DNA from: Siniperca chuatsi
Lineage: Eukaryota; Chordata; Actinopteri; Centrarchiformes; Sinipercidae
Length of the DNA stretch: 64,000 nucleotides
Direction of reading: 5' to 3'
Assembly: GCF_020085105.1 (NCBI RefSeq)
Contig: NC_058051.1
Location: 2,996,001 to 3,060,000 of the forward strand
Shown here: piece by piece, positions 47,381 to 60,443 of the stretch
Position numbering within the stretch: the stretch's first letter is position 1
Layout: every line of letters begins with the position of its first letter
The notes under the pieces: model-generated
The model's input: only the letters and a program-made list of their open reading frames with translations
What the model was told of the DNA's origin: nothing
Database searches by the model: none
Made by a program: the position numbers and the translations under genes

Positions 47381-50300
47381 TAAATAGAGAAAGAAAGCTA
47401 AACAATACCAAACCAAAAACCAAAACAATATAAACTATTTTTCAGTGTATGAACTTCACTGTGGGAAACCAAAAAGCTTTCCGCCTGCAGTTAAAAGACT
47501 ATAATTATTGAACAGAGGAAACTGAGAATACTAGTATTTTAGGCACTTCATATTTTTCTGACACAATTGCACCAAATTTAGCCATACCGCTCTTGAAAGG
47601 AATATTTGAATACACTGTGCTTAAATGCTTATATTTGTGTTTTGGTGCAGGCAATTACCATCAATAGCCATAAAGAGAGAAACATAGTAAGTGTGCTAAG
47701 GGCCACATGTGTCCATTTAAATAGCACCTAATAACACTCAGTGCATCCACACTTGAACTTAAAAAGAAAGTCATTGAGCTTGTGTAATCAGAGCAATAAA
47801 GCCCCCAGGCGCTGTGTGCTGCTGTTAATGGCTTCTAAACCTAAATCAAACTCAGATAAAAAAACTGCCTATAAATGAACATTTACCAGCCCCATCTCTT
47901 TGTGTGTGTTTTATTACCACACCAGAGCATCTAGACAACCTCCAAGGCCCTTTCAAACCCTTTAAATGTCCGACACTGCCACTGCACACGTACACACACA
48001 CACACAACACCAGTACACACTCTGTTTGGGGTAATACCACATGACATTCCACTAAATGCCCCCCAGACAATGCCCCCTCTGCAGCTTTCCAGCATTTTTA
48101 TTGGTGGTGATGGAGAGAGACCAGGGTCACCATGGTAACCACATGCTCAGCTGGATACAGGACCTCATCTGGCTCTGTATAGGCGTCTGTGCCATGCCTG
48201 CGAGGAAGCTGCCCCAGATCTCAGCTGACATTTGGCAGCCTTTAGTGTCTGAGTTACTGTACAGTATATGTGTTTGTGGTGGGGGGAGGGGCTGGTGACT
48301 TGACTTGTTTATGGTGAATATGAATATATTTATTTTTTTAATGACTTGAGTCCAATGAGAACATTTGGGTGCATCATAACTGGCTCCTGGGAAATGCCTT
48401 TCATGTTCTGACACCATTTTTGTTAGTTTTCCACCATATCTAAAGCTGACTTACGGCTGGGAGGAAGAGTCTGGGTAAAATATTAATTTGCCTCATCCAA
48501 ACTAGGCCTTTTAACACACAACACAGATGCTCTCAAGTGTCTTCTTTTCATCAGAATTAAAGATTCTCTTTTCTTTTTTCTGTCTTTTCATCTTCCCAGT
48601 ATTTTTGGGGTCTTGGAATTACTGGTTCAGTCATCACGCTTTAAAAAAGATAGTTTCTCTCCTTCTACACATGTGCTTATGTAAGCCACTGACATTGCAT
48701 TGTTTCAGAAAAGGAAGATAGAGAGCGAGGGAGAAAGACAAAGAGAAAGAGAGACGGAGAGACAAAGCAATGAGCTGGAAAGACTGAGAGCGAGTAACAG
48801 GATTATACAGATGCATGACTGTTGCTAAAGCCTGACAAATCACTGTCCTCAATGACGAACAAGTCAGCCTAATAGCTCAATCAATTAATGCCTTAGCAGC
48901 TGCAGGATAATCATCTGCAGTGGATCGGTAACTGTTTTACTTCGGTTAAGAGCTTTTGTCATTTTCTGCGACAGCTGATGAACATTTTAGAAAACTCTTC
49001 CTTCATCTCTTTGTAAGTGATAAAAACTTGGGGGCTAGTAAACAATTTTGGCAGCACACTGCAAAAAAAAAAAGTCTTTTAATTCATTTGGTGACATACT
49101 CTTACAGGTTCGTGTAACATTTAAATCACAGTGATTTTTATGGAACAGCTCATGAGCAAAACAAAGAGTCTCTGTAGAAGAATACACAGTAGCTTCTCTT
49201 ATTCATTACAACATGCCATTTCAGCCACAGGGCTTCATCAGGTGACCATTGTATGTAATGTATTACACAGTCACCAACCTTTCTCAACCTTTATGCTTTC
49301 AAGCTTAGATAGTCAGATCTTCATGTTTTTCAACACTGACTTTCATGTCCTCAATCATTAGGATATTACCATGTAAATTCATTTTCAGGGTAGAAAAAAA
49401 TCTGCCCCTGCGTTAGATAACTTCACTGATTCATGAGGTTTTTTAAAATATGTAAGTGAAAACATTTTGAATCACGAGATGGATCACTCCTAATAGGCAG
49501 TTTGTTCACTTGATTTAAGAGCTCAGTAAAGCCCAAAATATCTTTTTTACAGCAGGTGGAGATTTTTTTTTAAGTGCATAGGCTGACCGCCTACCTTTGA
49601 TCACTTCAGTTAATAATCAAGTTTATTAGATTATATAACTTGTCTCTTATGCGATTGCGTCTGCTCTAAAACGTCTTATCTAATCCTCACCTCCTCAATT
49701 CATTAAAATTTAGGGCTTCATGTATGGTAATGATATTCAAATGCTTACACATGTTTTAAGTCAAAAATAGGAGTAACATTGAACATTTTTCACTTCTCAG
49801 ACTTATTCAAATGAGGAAGTAGGCTGAGGAAAGCAGGCCAAAGTTGTGCTGCAGACAGTCGGTGTGAGTTACAGATTCAGCCAGCGCAGAGAAAGCGATA
49901 CCCGGCCTGTGCGTGGAGATAACGAGGAGACAGAGGCACAGCCCCAATCACACATGAAAGGGATTTTTGGAGACTGAGTCGAGGTTCTTTTCCCCTGGAG
50001 TCCCTCCACCCTCTATCTCACACACACACACACACACCAGGCATCACACACAGCAGCACACACTTCATCAGTGTCTTTCACTGTCTTTTATACATGTGCA
50101 TGTAGCTCCTGGCTCCCTCCTCCTCCTCCAGTCTCTGATTCTCACAGAGACAAAACAAGTCCTTGGATCTTGTGACACCGTTGCTGCCATGCTATCTTTG
50201 TATGTTTTTCTTGCTGTCTGGGTCTTTTACTGCTGCTCTCTCAAACTGTCTATAATCCCCCCCTCCATGTTATCCTCTCCCATACATACATACACTCTTT

Positions 50301-52980
50301 CTCAGCCTTTTATCATTTCTGATTTGATCAGACAATTGCATGGCACGTCCCATTATGTCATCGAGAATAACTGAACAATTGGAGTAAGTATATTCTTTTT
50401 TAAATGCATAACAGCTTCTTCTCCAGTTCTCTCAAACACTCCTGTTTTTGTTTTAACAACTTGATGCTCCACCTTCCCTTTTCCTCACCTCTGTTTCTTC
50501 TGGTGTGATTTCCTCCCGGTCTTCCAGAGATCAGTGTTATCAGACAGGAAGTAGTGGAGAGTGGCTTCCTGTCCCATATACCCAAGGCATAAACATAATG
50601 GTACCAATGCAAAAAGAAAAGTCAGACTGTCTATTAAATATTCAGCGGATACAGCCAAGAGCTCACTAGAGCATAACATCAATTTTTAATTAAGGACCTC
50701 AAGAGGCGTCCTTTACCATTTTTCTTCTTTCGTATGTTATTTGTGAGTGTGTGTGTGTATGGCTTCAACAGTTATAATTACATCATGCATTTCAGCTGAA
50801 CCGATCATGTGGGATACGAAATTAAATATTTCTGCCTTAATGCATTCAGCTCCATATCAGCTTGGAGCAACATCATTTTAATTATAGTGAAGGAATATTA
50901 TTGCATAAAACATGCAGGACTGCAGATGCAGTGAGGCCGACAGTTGCTGGTCTCACCAGCTGTTCGTAAGTTAACCAAACTTAGCCTAGTTATAACGTAA
51001 GTGTTTACTAGGTGGAGATTTACGCATCACTAAGTTAAAACATAAGTAGTAGTAGTAGTAGTAGTTCTTGCGTTGAGAATAGCTGTTACTAAATATCTAC
51101 ATCCACTAACTGGCAGGTGTAACTGTAACGTAGCCTTACATGGTCAACATATCTAACCTGACACTTCAATCTGACTCAGGTTAATAGATGTAAAATTGAA
51201 ATGAAATGAAATTACATTTCACAAAAACAACACAATATACCTAAATTTACAAAATGAAATTCTAATAACGTCAGATTAAATGACCAAATGACATCAGCTA
51301 GGTTAGTAAATAAGATATTTTCCACTCATTCTAAACTGTATGAATACTACTAACTCTGAAACACACAGCTTTCTCCATGTACGCACGTATAAATAAAAAC
51401 TAAATCATAACTACATTTACAAAAGACTGACAGTTAGGTTTAGCTAATATATCATTTGGCCTCAAAACTGTCTGTCTGACTTCCTGTTTACATAGTGGAT
51501 TTTGAATGGACAGCGCAACAATGTTTCCTAGCAACCAATTTACACACGACTTAAGTCTGTACTAGCTGAGACAAATTTTAATGGTGCAACTAGTTTTAGT
51601 AAATCACTAGTTTGAAACTAGCTAGTATAGAGCTTAGGAAGAACTTTACACACAAACTTAGTGATGGATGTACAAATAGCTGGTGCAGCTCAACGCAGAT
51701 CAGTCAACAACATACTCACAACTTGTTCATTAGGATCACCTCTGTCACTCAGCTCATTTAGAACATATTTAGACCTGTTCTCCACTCTCTGTACTCCTGA
51801 AGAGTCATCTGTCAAACACTGAAACATCACAACTATGTGAGCTATGCAGCCCACAGTTCACACTGATTGTGCCACAAATTTTAACAAGCCTATTTAGCAT
51901 AACATACATACAGAGGAAGACAGAGCAACCGTTAGCCAGATAGAGTGAGGTCTCTGAAGGTTAAACAGACTGAATGACATTTGAAAATAAGAAGTAAAAG
52001 AGCAAGCACAGAGAATAGAACACAGAGGAACTTAAAACATTAATGGAAAAATAGGAAGTTTATTGCGTTTTCAGTTGCACATGTGTTGCATTTGTTGTGT
52101 GTTTTCTGTCTGGGAATACAGACTTGTTACCTGGGGGAACTGTTTGGCTGAGCATGCACACTGGCACGCTTGTGTTACGGTTGTACATGTAAGAGCATAT
52201 CTGTACATTTGCGTGAGTGTGTGCAGTTCAGAGTTGACTCCCTTCTGCTGACGTCACAGTGACGGCCACAGGTGATTCAGCCTCTAAGTCGTGTGTGGGA
52301 GTGTGTCTTTGTGTGCGTGTGTGTGTTGGAGCGTGATGTGTTATATTTTGATGAAACCTTTTAGAGGGAGAGAGGTGGAAGTGGAGAAGATTTAAAGTAG
52401 TTGACAGCTAAGTTAGGATGAAAAGATGAAAAGTGAAAGATGGGAGAGACACCCACTCAAAAAACATCCACCTTGCGAACCCACTTAACCCACATTCTGT
52501 TTTAAACTTTTATTTTTTTCTTGCCACTTGACATATTCTTAATACACGCAATGAAGGTCTGTACAGTGGGGGGTGCAAAATAAATTATTTGTCAGTAATG
52601 AACAATTCCTAACCAAGAGGCACCTTAAGGTTTCTAGATAAAGAAACTCAACAGAAGTAGTTTTTGTTTTCCTGCAGTTTCACTTGTTTCAGGAATATTC
52701 TTCAAACATGTAACAGTGCCTTGAAAATAGACAAAATAAGGCATATCATCCTACTGGTGTCATGAAAATGACACAATTCAAGGAAATTCTTGAAATTAAC
52801 AGATTACGTTTTGAAATGGTCTCATCCCTTTGGCATATTTGTGCAAATATGGGACAGAACCAAGGCTAGGTTAAATGAATAATTAAGATGATGCATATGC
52901 ATTAACAGAGAAAACGTCTGAAAATATAATGGGAAGGAGGATAGACAAACTGAATGAGGAAAGATTTTCTTCTGTCAGCC
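47381..52980. other. Non-coding stretch with low-complexity patches
   Basis: Includes short CA runs (about 47990-48005, 50018-50038), an (AGT)n run (51043-51065) and a purine tract (48716-48770). No exon or RNA gene recognised. 48080-48250 is GC-richer than its surroundings, with an open frame on both strands that resembles no known protein. Confidence 0.45.
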
Positions 52981-53314
52981 TGTTCGTTTGACGGTTCATT
53001 CGTCAACCAGCGGATCAGAGTTTCTCACACTGTTGGCAAACATCCATCCTGCTGATGTGTCATTGAGCAAGAGTCCCTTCCAGCCCCAGGACGGCAGTTC
53101 TGAGGCCGAACCTGACCTCTGACCTCCCTGTGGAGGAGGACACGATAAAACTATTTTCCTATGAGAAAAACATTTAGTGTTTCATCAGCTGCAGAGACAA
53201 CATTTAATCATTTTTGAGAGAAAACTAAAAGATACGGTGGAAAATAGGATGTGTGTGTCTTGGAGCAGTAATGTTTAGCTCTGACACAAACAGCAACTGG
53301 ATCAGATCTCTTAC

Positions 53315-53365
53315 CTGGCTTTGGTGACGTGGGAATACGATAGAGGGAGCAGAGAGAACAAGGCC
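53315..53365 (-). other. Candidate 51-nt exon, host gene unknown
   Basis: On the minus strand an acceptor ACACTGCAG precedes GGCCTTGTTCTC, and the segment ends AAAGCCAG followed by a consensus donor GTAAGA. All three frames are open, the length is divisible by three, and no protein match is recognised. It may be a cassette exon of a gene beyond the window, a non-coding RNA exon or chance. Confidence 0.2.
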
Positions 53366-55690
53366 CTGCAGTGTGGAGGAGATGACAACATGACAGGCTG
53401 TAATAACCTACATTAAGTCCTGGCCGCGAACAGAAACCAATACACTGTGATATTAGCTCTCCTTTGCCTGGAGGTGACCATAAAAGAAGTACAACCGTGT
53501 CTCCAATACAGACACACACATATACTAACACACATACTAGCAGTCAGTCACACACACTCCCACATGAGCAGATAGAGACATACACACTCTCGCCAGTGAA
53601 ATTCCACACCATCCCCCTGTTCTGCCTCAGCTTACATTGTGGTCTATGACTAGCAGTTTTTCCACTGATAGAATTATAAACATTTTCAATTTGCGCATAA
53701 AAAAAACTAACATGTGAAAATGTGAAAAAAATCTCGAAATTTCGCAAAAGAGTTTTTACGCTTGGCTGAGGTGGAAAAGTTGGCGTATCGATAAAAGCAA
53801 AATGCAACTGGAAACAGACTTTGTGAATAAATCATGACGTACATGAAGCATGTGACTTAAATGTCACTCAAGCTTCCAGTAAGGAGCTGAAAACATCAGA
53901 TCTGTGCGGAGCGATGAGGAAACGGTAATCTTCCTCACATTAATAGATGAAACAAACACACATGCCATATTTCTATAACTTTTTCTACATTGTTTTTCAC
54001 CATTTGAGGTTTGACTGGCGCTCATTTAATTACATCATCTTGTTGTGCCCTCTTCTTCTGCTGTTTCATTCATTTGTATCTGGCATCATAATCCCTCTTG
54101 CCTCCACTCAAGTCCTCCTAAATTCTTCAGAATAATAAACATTTAAATTTCTTTAGCACAGACATATACTCATGAGGGCTGTTGAATTGTTTTCAATTAT
54201 CTTTTATCTTAAAAATGAATCAGATCTACTGTATGCTTGCCAGCTGTGCTTGCCAACACATTATTAGACCCAAAGCTATTATCTGCTAAATCTTGAATGT
54301 TTAGGTGAGTTTTGCCAGATAAGGATGCAAACTATTCATGGAAGCACTGATGTTAAAACGTTTATACAGAAATTGACTCTGTTATTGATTTTCCTGTGCT
54401 TTCTGTAACCGTGGACATGTTAGTTTGAAAAGTACTCACACAGAGAAAATAGTGGGAAGTACTACTGATGATTCACTGTGATGCCAGAATACATCTGTGT
54501 GGACATGTCACTATGAGTCAATGGACAGTGTTACAGCATTACATAAAGCGAGGATGTGTAGTGAAGGAGTTAAAGTGTGAATAACAGACATGTGATGAAT
54601 GTTGTGTGCCGGGCCTCCGTCCCTCCAAGAGGCCTGCTGCCAGGTACATTTCCACTTTGATTACACTTTGCAAACCTAAGCCACCTGCCTCTGAAACACA
54701 GATGTTAACAAAATGTACTCCACATGTGGGCAGCTTTACTCCTATAATCTAAGTTAAATCCAAAAAATGTTGGCATCAAATTCATTTCAGCATTGAAATT
54801 TCACAAATTAATCCGGTAGTTTAAGCTGCTCTAATCAATGTTTTTGTATAAATAGTGGATCATATAAACAATTTACTCTGCAGTTCCCCTCAGCTCTATG
54901 GAGCATTTTAGAATCTTTCAGCTCATTGTTTTGGTTTTACACAGGGCTGCCAACTTTTCAATTTAGTTTGGAGTGAGATTCGGTTTTGGTGAAGTCGGTG
55001 CATTTTATGAGTAGGCCTTCTGTGACATCACTCCTCAACCCCCAGGAATTTTGTTTAAAAAGTTCAGCAGCCAAATTCATAATTTTAAAGCATGTATAGA
55101 TGAAAAGCCAAGTCAATAATCACGGTCAATGATGAATAAGTATGGCTGATACTTGATACCAACTTCCAGATATCATGGCCAGGGTATCTGGGGATCTTCC
55201 CCCAGAAAATTAATTTCAGAGACTGTTTTCCTGAATTTATGGAGTAATTTTGTTGCTGAAATGTGGAGTCTGGAGGACCGGGGGGGAAGGGGGCATTGAA
55301 AATGGGACTCTCAGGAGACTCTGGAGGGTTAAATATATGAGTGGATATGATTGAATTTTGTTCACATACTGTATGTTGTTAAAGATTGCTATTGGTGATT
55401 TGATTTTCAAATATGTAGTACTCACCTCAAGGGTGTAACACTGGTCTAAAAAGTAAGGGGGACACAATGAAGCGGGGGGTCTGGGTGTCCACCTCAAAAA
55501 AAAAAGGGTTTGAATACCATTTTCTGCATTTTTACATGTTTTCATCATATTCTCAGCTATAAAAGCTACACATTATGATTAAGATGGCTATCATGCTTAG
55601 TTTAATCATTCTGCCAGAAAAGTGGTAAATATACATGAGAAAAAGCCGTCTTACTCTCTGCATGTTTAACCCAGAGCCCTACTGAGCATC
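53366..55690. other. Non-coding stretch
   Basis: A/T rich; a short CA-rich patch near 53513-53560. No exon or RNA gene recognised. Confidence 0.45.
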
Positions 55691-55699
55691 ACATGCTGC

Positions 55700-55900
55700 G
55701 TTATTCAGTTAGGGATGTGAAAAACGTCAGTTCCTTGAGTATTTCCCCCTTCTTCCAATTTTGATGCTAAACTAAGCTAATAACTCCTGGCTCTAGCTTC
55801 ATACTAAATGGACACATGAGAGCGGTATCAATCTTCTCATCCAACTCTCAGCAAGAATGCGAATATGGATTTCCCAAAATGTCAAACTATTCCTTTAATT
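55700..55900. repeat. Solo right arm of the foldback MITE
   Basis: Carries GATGCTAAACTAAGCTAA, GAGAGCGGTATCAATCTTC and TTTCCCAAAATGTCAAACTA in the same order as in the 42700-42889 arm. Confidence 0.65.
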
Positions 55901-57350
55901 GCTGCATCTCTTTATCTTTTGGTATAACATTTTTACATACGTTGCTGTCTCCAGATTCTATCGGCAAACCAAAAGCTTGATATATGTTTGTGGAGCAAGG
56001 TTATAACAGATTGAGAGCCAAAAGTCAGAAGTTAAAAGTCATCACTGTTTCAAAAGACTGTTTCTACGCTAGCATTGATTAGTAGACTTCAGCAAAACGG
56101 AACTCTATTCTCACTGCATGCTACAGCAAATGCTTCCAATGAAAGTTTTCCAAATCAATAACTGATGCATGCAGGTTATTCCTCTGAGACTGTACGGACC
56201 TGACTGGAAATAAGAGGCCATGGATTAGATGGCTGCAGGTACATGCAAGAGGATTGGTTGTGTGTCCAATAGTCTGTGGGGAAAACAGACAGATGAGCAA
56301 TCAATGAGCTGTAAGCCTGGAGTCAACAACAGTTTATCATAATCTGCCTTCAACTCTTTCTCCTCCTCAACCAGCTAACTCTGCTTATCTCTTTTTTCCT
56401 ACGGTGCCTTTCCCTTAAATTCCACCAAAAAGCTCTTTCCAATGAATCATCACAGAATTCCCAGAAATCATTCCTTGTGTGTTTATTCTATATGTTCCAT
56501 CTTTCTTTGCTCTCTAACCTCTGCTGTTATTCATCTCCTCCATTATCACCCCCTTTCTCTCTCTTTGCACCCCCTCTTCTCATCCTCTTTTTTACCCCGG
56601 ATCCTCTCACCCATCTTCTCTTATGTTCCCTGCAGACAATATGAAAGAGGTTTACTGTAATCAGTACTCTAATCACCCTTTCCCCTCTGAGTACCCCCAT
56701 TTCTCTTTTGTATAATGAGGAAAATTGTAGGTCATCAGGCAGAAGCCTCTGTGAGCTGAACCAATCAAAACAGGCGTTCACATACAGAAGCCCCACTCTT
56801 AAATCCATAACAGAAAGCACCAGTGCTGATGTTTTGAATTGGAGAAATTGCATGATTTGCCTGGTTCAATAGTCATAATGGTGATATCTTGATGGATTGA
56901 GATATGTCCTATTAGTTATGTTCTTATCCAAATGCCAATTTGAATTTAAAAAAGGAAATATGACGTGAATATAGTCTGCTTTCAAGTGCACTGCAGTAAA
57001 TAAGAAAAATGTCCCTCAAAATGGACTAAAATACCCACACTACCTGGTGTTTTGCTTTGTTGGAAATATAGCAGTCACTTATCAGTTGCTACAAGATGGA
57101 ACTGAGCTATGTTTAAAATGAAAAAAACTATAATTTAAAAAATGATTTCAAGTAGCCATTAGCATGGCGGCTAATTCTGCCAACAATGAAAACAAGGAAA
57201 TACAAGAACAAGAGAAAGACTGTATTTTAACACACATAATAATAATAAGGCTTTTCTAGAGGTTGGGTTGGATGAGTATTTTTTCAGGCAAACATCATTA
57301 TAACTCATTATATTATACTGTAGACATTATACTAAACTGTCTGCCTCTAA
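55901..57350. other. Non-coding stretch
   Basis: Contains a C/T-rich patch at 56340-56640; no exon or repeat family identified. Confidence 0.45.
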
Positions 57351-57357
57351 TGCCTCA

Positions 57358-57899
57358 TTTCCACTGCATGGTACGGCACGGCTCGACTCGACTCACTTGG
57401 AGCCGTTCTTTTTTGGTTTTTATTTGGTAAAGTTGTGGATAGTACCTGGTACCTTTTTTGGTATCACCTCGTTCGAGGTTCCAAGCTAGCTGAGCCGATA
57501 CTAAAAGGTGGAGATAAAACACTGCAGACCACTGATTTATCAGAGAGAATCATCACTAGAATCGTCACTTTCACGACACGGGACATCCTGCACAAACCTG
57601 CCATCAATAGTGGCCACAATTGTTTTTTCACTCGACCCAGATTGTTTTTATATGGCAGCCTGCAAAACCACGCCGTGGTCAACTGACGAAGTGCAGATGT
57701 TCCTCTATTTGGTTGCCGATGAAAGGATCCACAGAGCGTATTGCGTTGAAGTTGATGTCACAGCAGTTTCACGCGGCGTCGCTGATAACAATCACCTACA
57801 TTGAGGTGGCATTATCTGCAATGGAAAATTAAATCGAGAAAAGAACCTGGTACCAAGCGAACCTGGCGAGTCGAGTCGAGCCATACCATGCAGTGGAAA
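57358..57899. mobile_element. Harbinger-like non-autonomous element with Myb/SANT-like remnant
   Basis: Left end TTTCCACTGCATGGTACGGC with CTCGACTCGACTC; the right end, GAGTCGAGTCGAG then CCATACCATGCAGTGGAAA, is its near-perfect inverse. The 542-bp body carries on the plus strand the segment WSTDEVQMFLYLVADERIHR (about 57677-57736), which resembles the first helix of the Myb/SANT-like protein carried by fish Harbinger/ISL2EU elements. The rest of that protein and the transposase are absent. Superfamily is inferred from that remnant. Confidence 0.65.
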
Positions 57900-58112
57900 T
57901 TCCTATAGCTCCCTATATTAACACGTTGTATCTCATTTGTTCAATCCTCACACAAACCGAAATGTAGAAACAACAAATTGCGGTTGCATCAGGAGTTGCA
58001 ACACGGGCTGTGGCTATTTCTTGGCAAGGAACTCGTGTGCTTGGCCACTAGTCGTCAAGAAATTGTTACAGCACGTAACTCCTCGTTTTGCTGTTAGTGT
58101 ATGGACAAAACA

Positions 58113-58288
58113 AACAGTACAACAGGGCTATCCCCCTGCTTCCAGTCTTAATGCTAAACTAAGCTAATCGACTGCAGGCTCTAACTACATCTTTAATGCA
58201 CAGATATGAGCATGGTATCGATTCTCATCTAACTCTCAGCAACAAAGCAAATAAGTGTATTTCTGGAAATGCTTAACTATTCCTTCAG
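58113..58288. repeat. Solo right arm of the foldback MITE
   Basis: TCCCCCTGCTTCCAGTCTTA, GCTAAACTAAGCTAATCG and TCTAACTCTCAGCAACAAAG match the right arm of the family, with more divergence than the other copies. Confidence 0.6.
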
Positions 58289-59043
58289 ATACCATTATTT
58301 TTCTTCTTAGTATGGAGCAAAAATAATTGCCGTTCCAGTTCATGTTTTTTAAATCATGATATTTAAAAAAAAAACGTCTGGTGTGTAAGTATTTGAAGTG
58401 ACAGCCAGAAGATGAAGGTGGGTCTCATCTCCGCCACAAAGCAAAACACTTGCATCAAGTCACACAGTGAAAAATGTTTCCAATTCAAAGCAGATATGTA
58501 GATTGCTGTATTTCAGTTAGAGCCACACTGCTCTCCCCGCAGACTGAAGCTGTATGTTGACATTTAAAGTTGCAGATCTTTTGAATCAGCTCCTCTCTGC
58601 ATCTGGACACACACACACACACTTGCACAGACATATACAGTACATTACACCCTCCTCCCTGCCTCAAATGTTATGCATGAGCAGACAGATTTCTTGCACG
58701 TGTTCTCTCACATTGTCAAAGCTACTCTTTTCATTTTCACAATCATCGCAGTGTTTGGCTAAATCCTTACGTGATGTGGCCACTCCACAATTCACTCAGG
58801 CTCAGCTTTCCATTTTCATGTAACAAAGAAATTACAATTCTTAAAAAATCTTTCCACATGGGACCCATGTCTTTTTCCTTTTTCTTTCTTTTTTCTCTCT
58901 AATCCTCTCTTCTTTAACTCTCTTTGCCCCCCCTACTCTTTTCCTTTCCCATGTTAATGTCCTCCATTTCATCCTCAGCTTTGTCTCCACCTCCACTTTC
59001 TCACCTCTCAGCCTGATCTCCATCAGTGCTTCATGTATTATAG

Positions 59044-59114
59044 GCACTGCTAGTGTAGTGGTATCATACAAGATTCCTATTCTTGTGACCTGGGTTCGAT
59101 TCCCGGGCAGTGCA
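59044..59114 (+). tRNA. tRNA with tRNA-Gly body and anticodon CCT (Arg AGG) - anticodon-shifted copy
   Basis: 71 nt cloverleaf: acceptor GCACTGC pairs perfectly with GCAGTGC, discriminator A; anticodon stem CAAGA/TCTTG; loop TTCCTAT with anticodon CCT at 59076-59078; T stem CTGGG/CCCGG with loop TTCGATT. A box TAGTGTAGTGG and B box GGTTCGATTCC are intact. Identical to the two other copies except for one C-to-T change at tRNA position 36. The body is the eukaryotic tRNA-Gly(CCC) type. A TTTT terminator is first seen about 125 nt downstream. Either a pseudogene, or a tRNA that could read AGG. Confidence 0.85.
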
Positions 59115-59169
59115 CGTGTTATGACAACTTGTGTTTCCCTCTCTCTCGTTAATCAGCTGCGTTTCCACC

Positions 59170-59460
59170 GCAGGTACTAAGAACCTTTGGAGAAACTCAT
59201 TATGTTACCCCCCCAAAAAAGTTCCCACTCCGGCAGTAGTATTTTCCAAAAAACAGGAACTTTCAGGGTGGGGTTTGCTGCGCTGAATATTTCTGAATGG
59301 TCGAGTTCGACCGGCGGAGCAGAAAGTGGTTTGACCATCTGGATCGATGTGTTGCTGGGTCACAGGCCGGCCTTCTCTGGTGCAGCGGCTCAGCTACTGC
59401 GCTGCTGGAAGCCGTGGTGGAAGACAGAAATGGATGACCAGTCAGTTGAAGGTAAATCAC
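59170..59460 (+). mobile_element. Fragment of a Harbinger-like fish repeat
   Basis: Shares with 60951-61213 the series ATTATGTTACCCCCCC, CAGAAAGTGGTTTGACCATC and GATGTGTTGCTGGGTCACAGG, in the same order. It starts next to a TGCGTTTCCACCGCAGG motif. No open frame is conserved between the two copies. Confidence 0.5.
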
Positions 59461-59732
59461 ATCTCACGTGATGCTTGCTACCCTACCCAAAAGCTAATGT
59501 TAGCTACATGCTATGTAACAAAGAAATTACAATTCTTAAAAAATCTTTCCACATGGGACCCATGTTCCCTTTTCTTTCTTTTTTTCACTCTAATCCTCTC
59601 TTCTTTATCTCTCTTTGCCCCCCCTACCCTTTTCCTTTCCCATATTAATGTCCTCCATTTCACCCTCAGCTTTGTCTCCACCTCCTTTCTCACCTCTCAG
59701 CCTGATCTCCATCACTGCTTCATCTACTATAG

Positions 59733-59803
59733 GCACTGCTAGTGTAGTGGTATCATACAAGATTCCCATTCTTGTGACCTGGGTTCGATTCCCGGGCAGT
59801 GCA
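59733..59803 (+). tRNA. tRNA-Gly(CCC)
   Basis: 71 nt; loop TTCCCAT with anticodon CCC at 59765-59767, decoding GGG. All four stems are intact, the A and B boxes are present, there is no intron and CCA is not encoded, as usual in eukaryotes. Matches the animal tRNA-Gly(CCC) consensus. No T4 run in the first ~250 nt downstream, so Pol III termination is unclear. Confidence 0.92.
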
Positions 59804-60372
59804 CATGTTATGACAACTTGTGTTTCCCTCTCTCTTGTTAATCAGCTGCGTTTCCACTGCAGGAACTTTCCCCACAGACTAAGAACCTTTGGAAAAACTC
59901 ACTGCGTTTCCACTTCAGGGACCAGGGTCTAAATCAAGTTCTGGAGCTACATGCTAACGCCAACTACTTATGGTGTTTGTTAAGTCAAGGTTTAGCTAAA
60001 TCTATTGTGTTAATGTCGTCCAGGTGTGAACAGCAGACTGGTGTGTTTACTCCTGCGACCAACAGCAGCCCTCATCCCATGCCTCATGCTGAAGCACACA
60101 AATGCTGTATTTTGCACATTTATAATGCTGCAGATAAATAAATACTTGTGGAACCAAATGTGTGTATAGTGGCTGTTCTTGTATCTGAAAACAAGGATAT
60201 ACTACTATATATGTAAAAAAAACCCAAAAAAACCCAAAAAACAAACATGTAATGCTAATGCTACCATATTCTAATATTTACAACGCTCAGAGGAAGTAGT
60301 GAGGAAGTAGTGGCTCCACCTCCACTTTCTCACCTCTCAGCCTGATCTCCATCAGTGCTTCATGTATTATAG

Positions 60373-60443
60373 GCACTGCTAGTGTAGTGGTATCATACAA
60401 GATTCCCATTCTTGTGACCTGGGTTCGATTCCCGGGCAGTGCA
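60373..60443 (+). tRNA. tRNA-Gly(CCC)
   Basis: Identical over 71 nt to the copy at 59733-59803, with anticodon CCC at 60405-60407. Flanks are duplicated from the neighbouring unit, so it probably arose by local duplication. Confidence 0.92.

Noticed and set aside
48056-48417. Overlapping open frames on both strands
   Set aside because: Both are open because the stretch is GC richer. Neither resembles a known protein, and no consistent splice sites were found.
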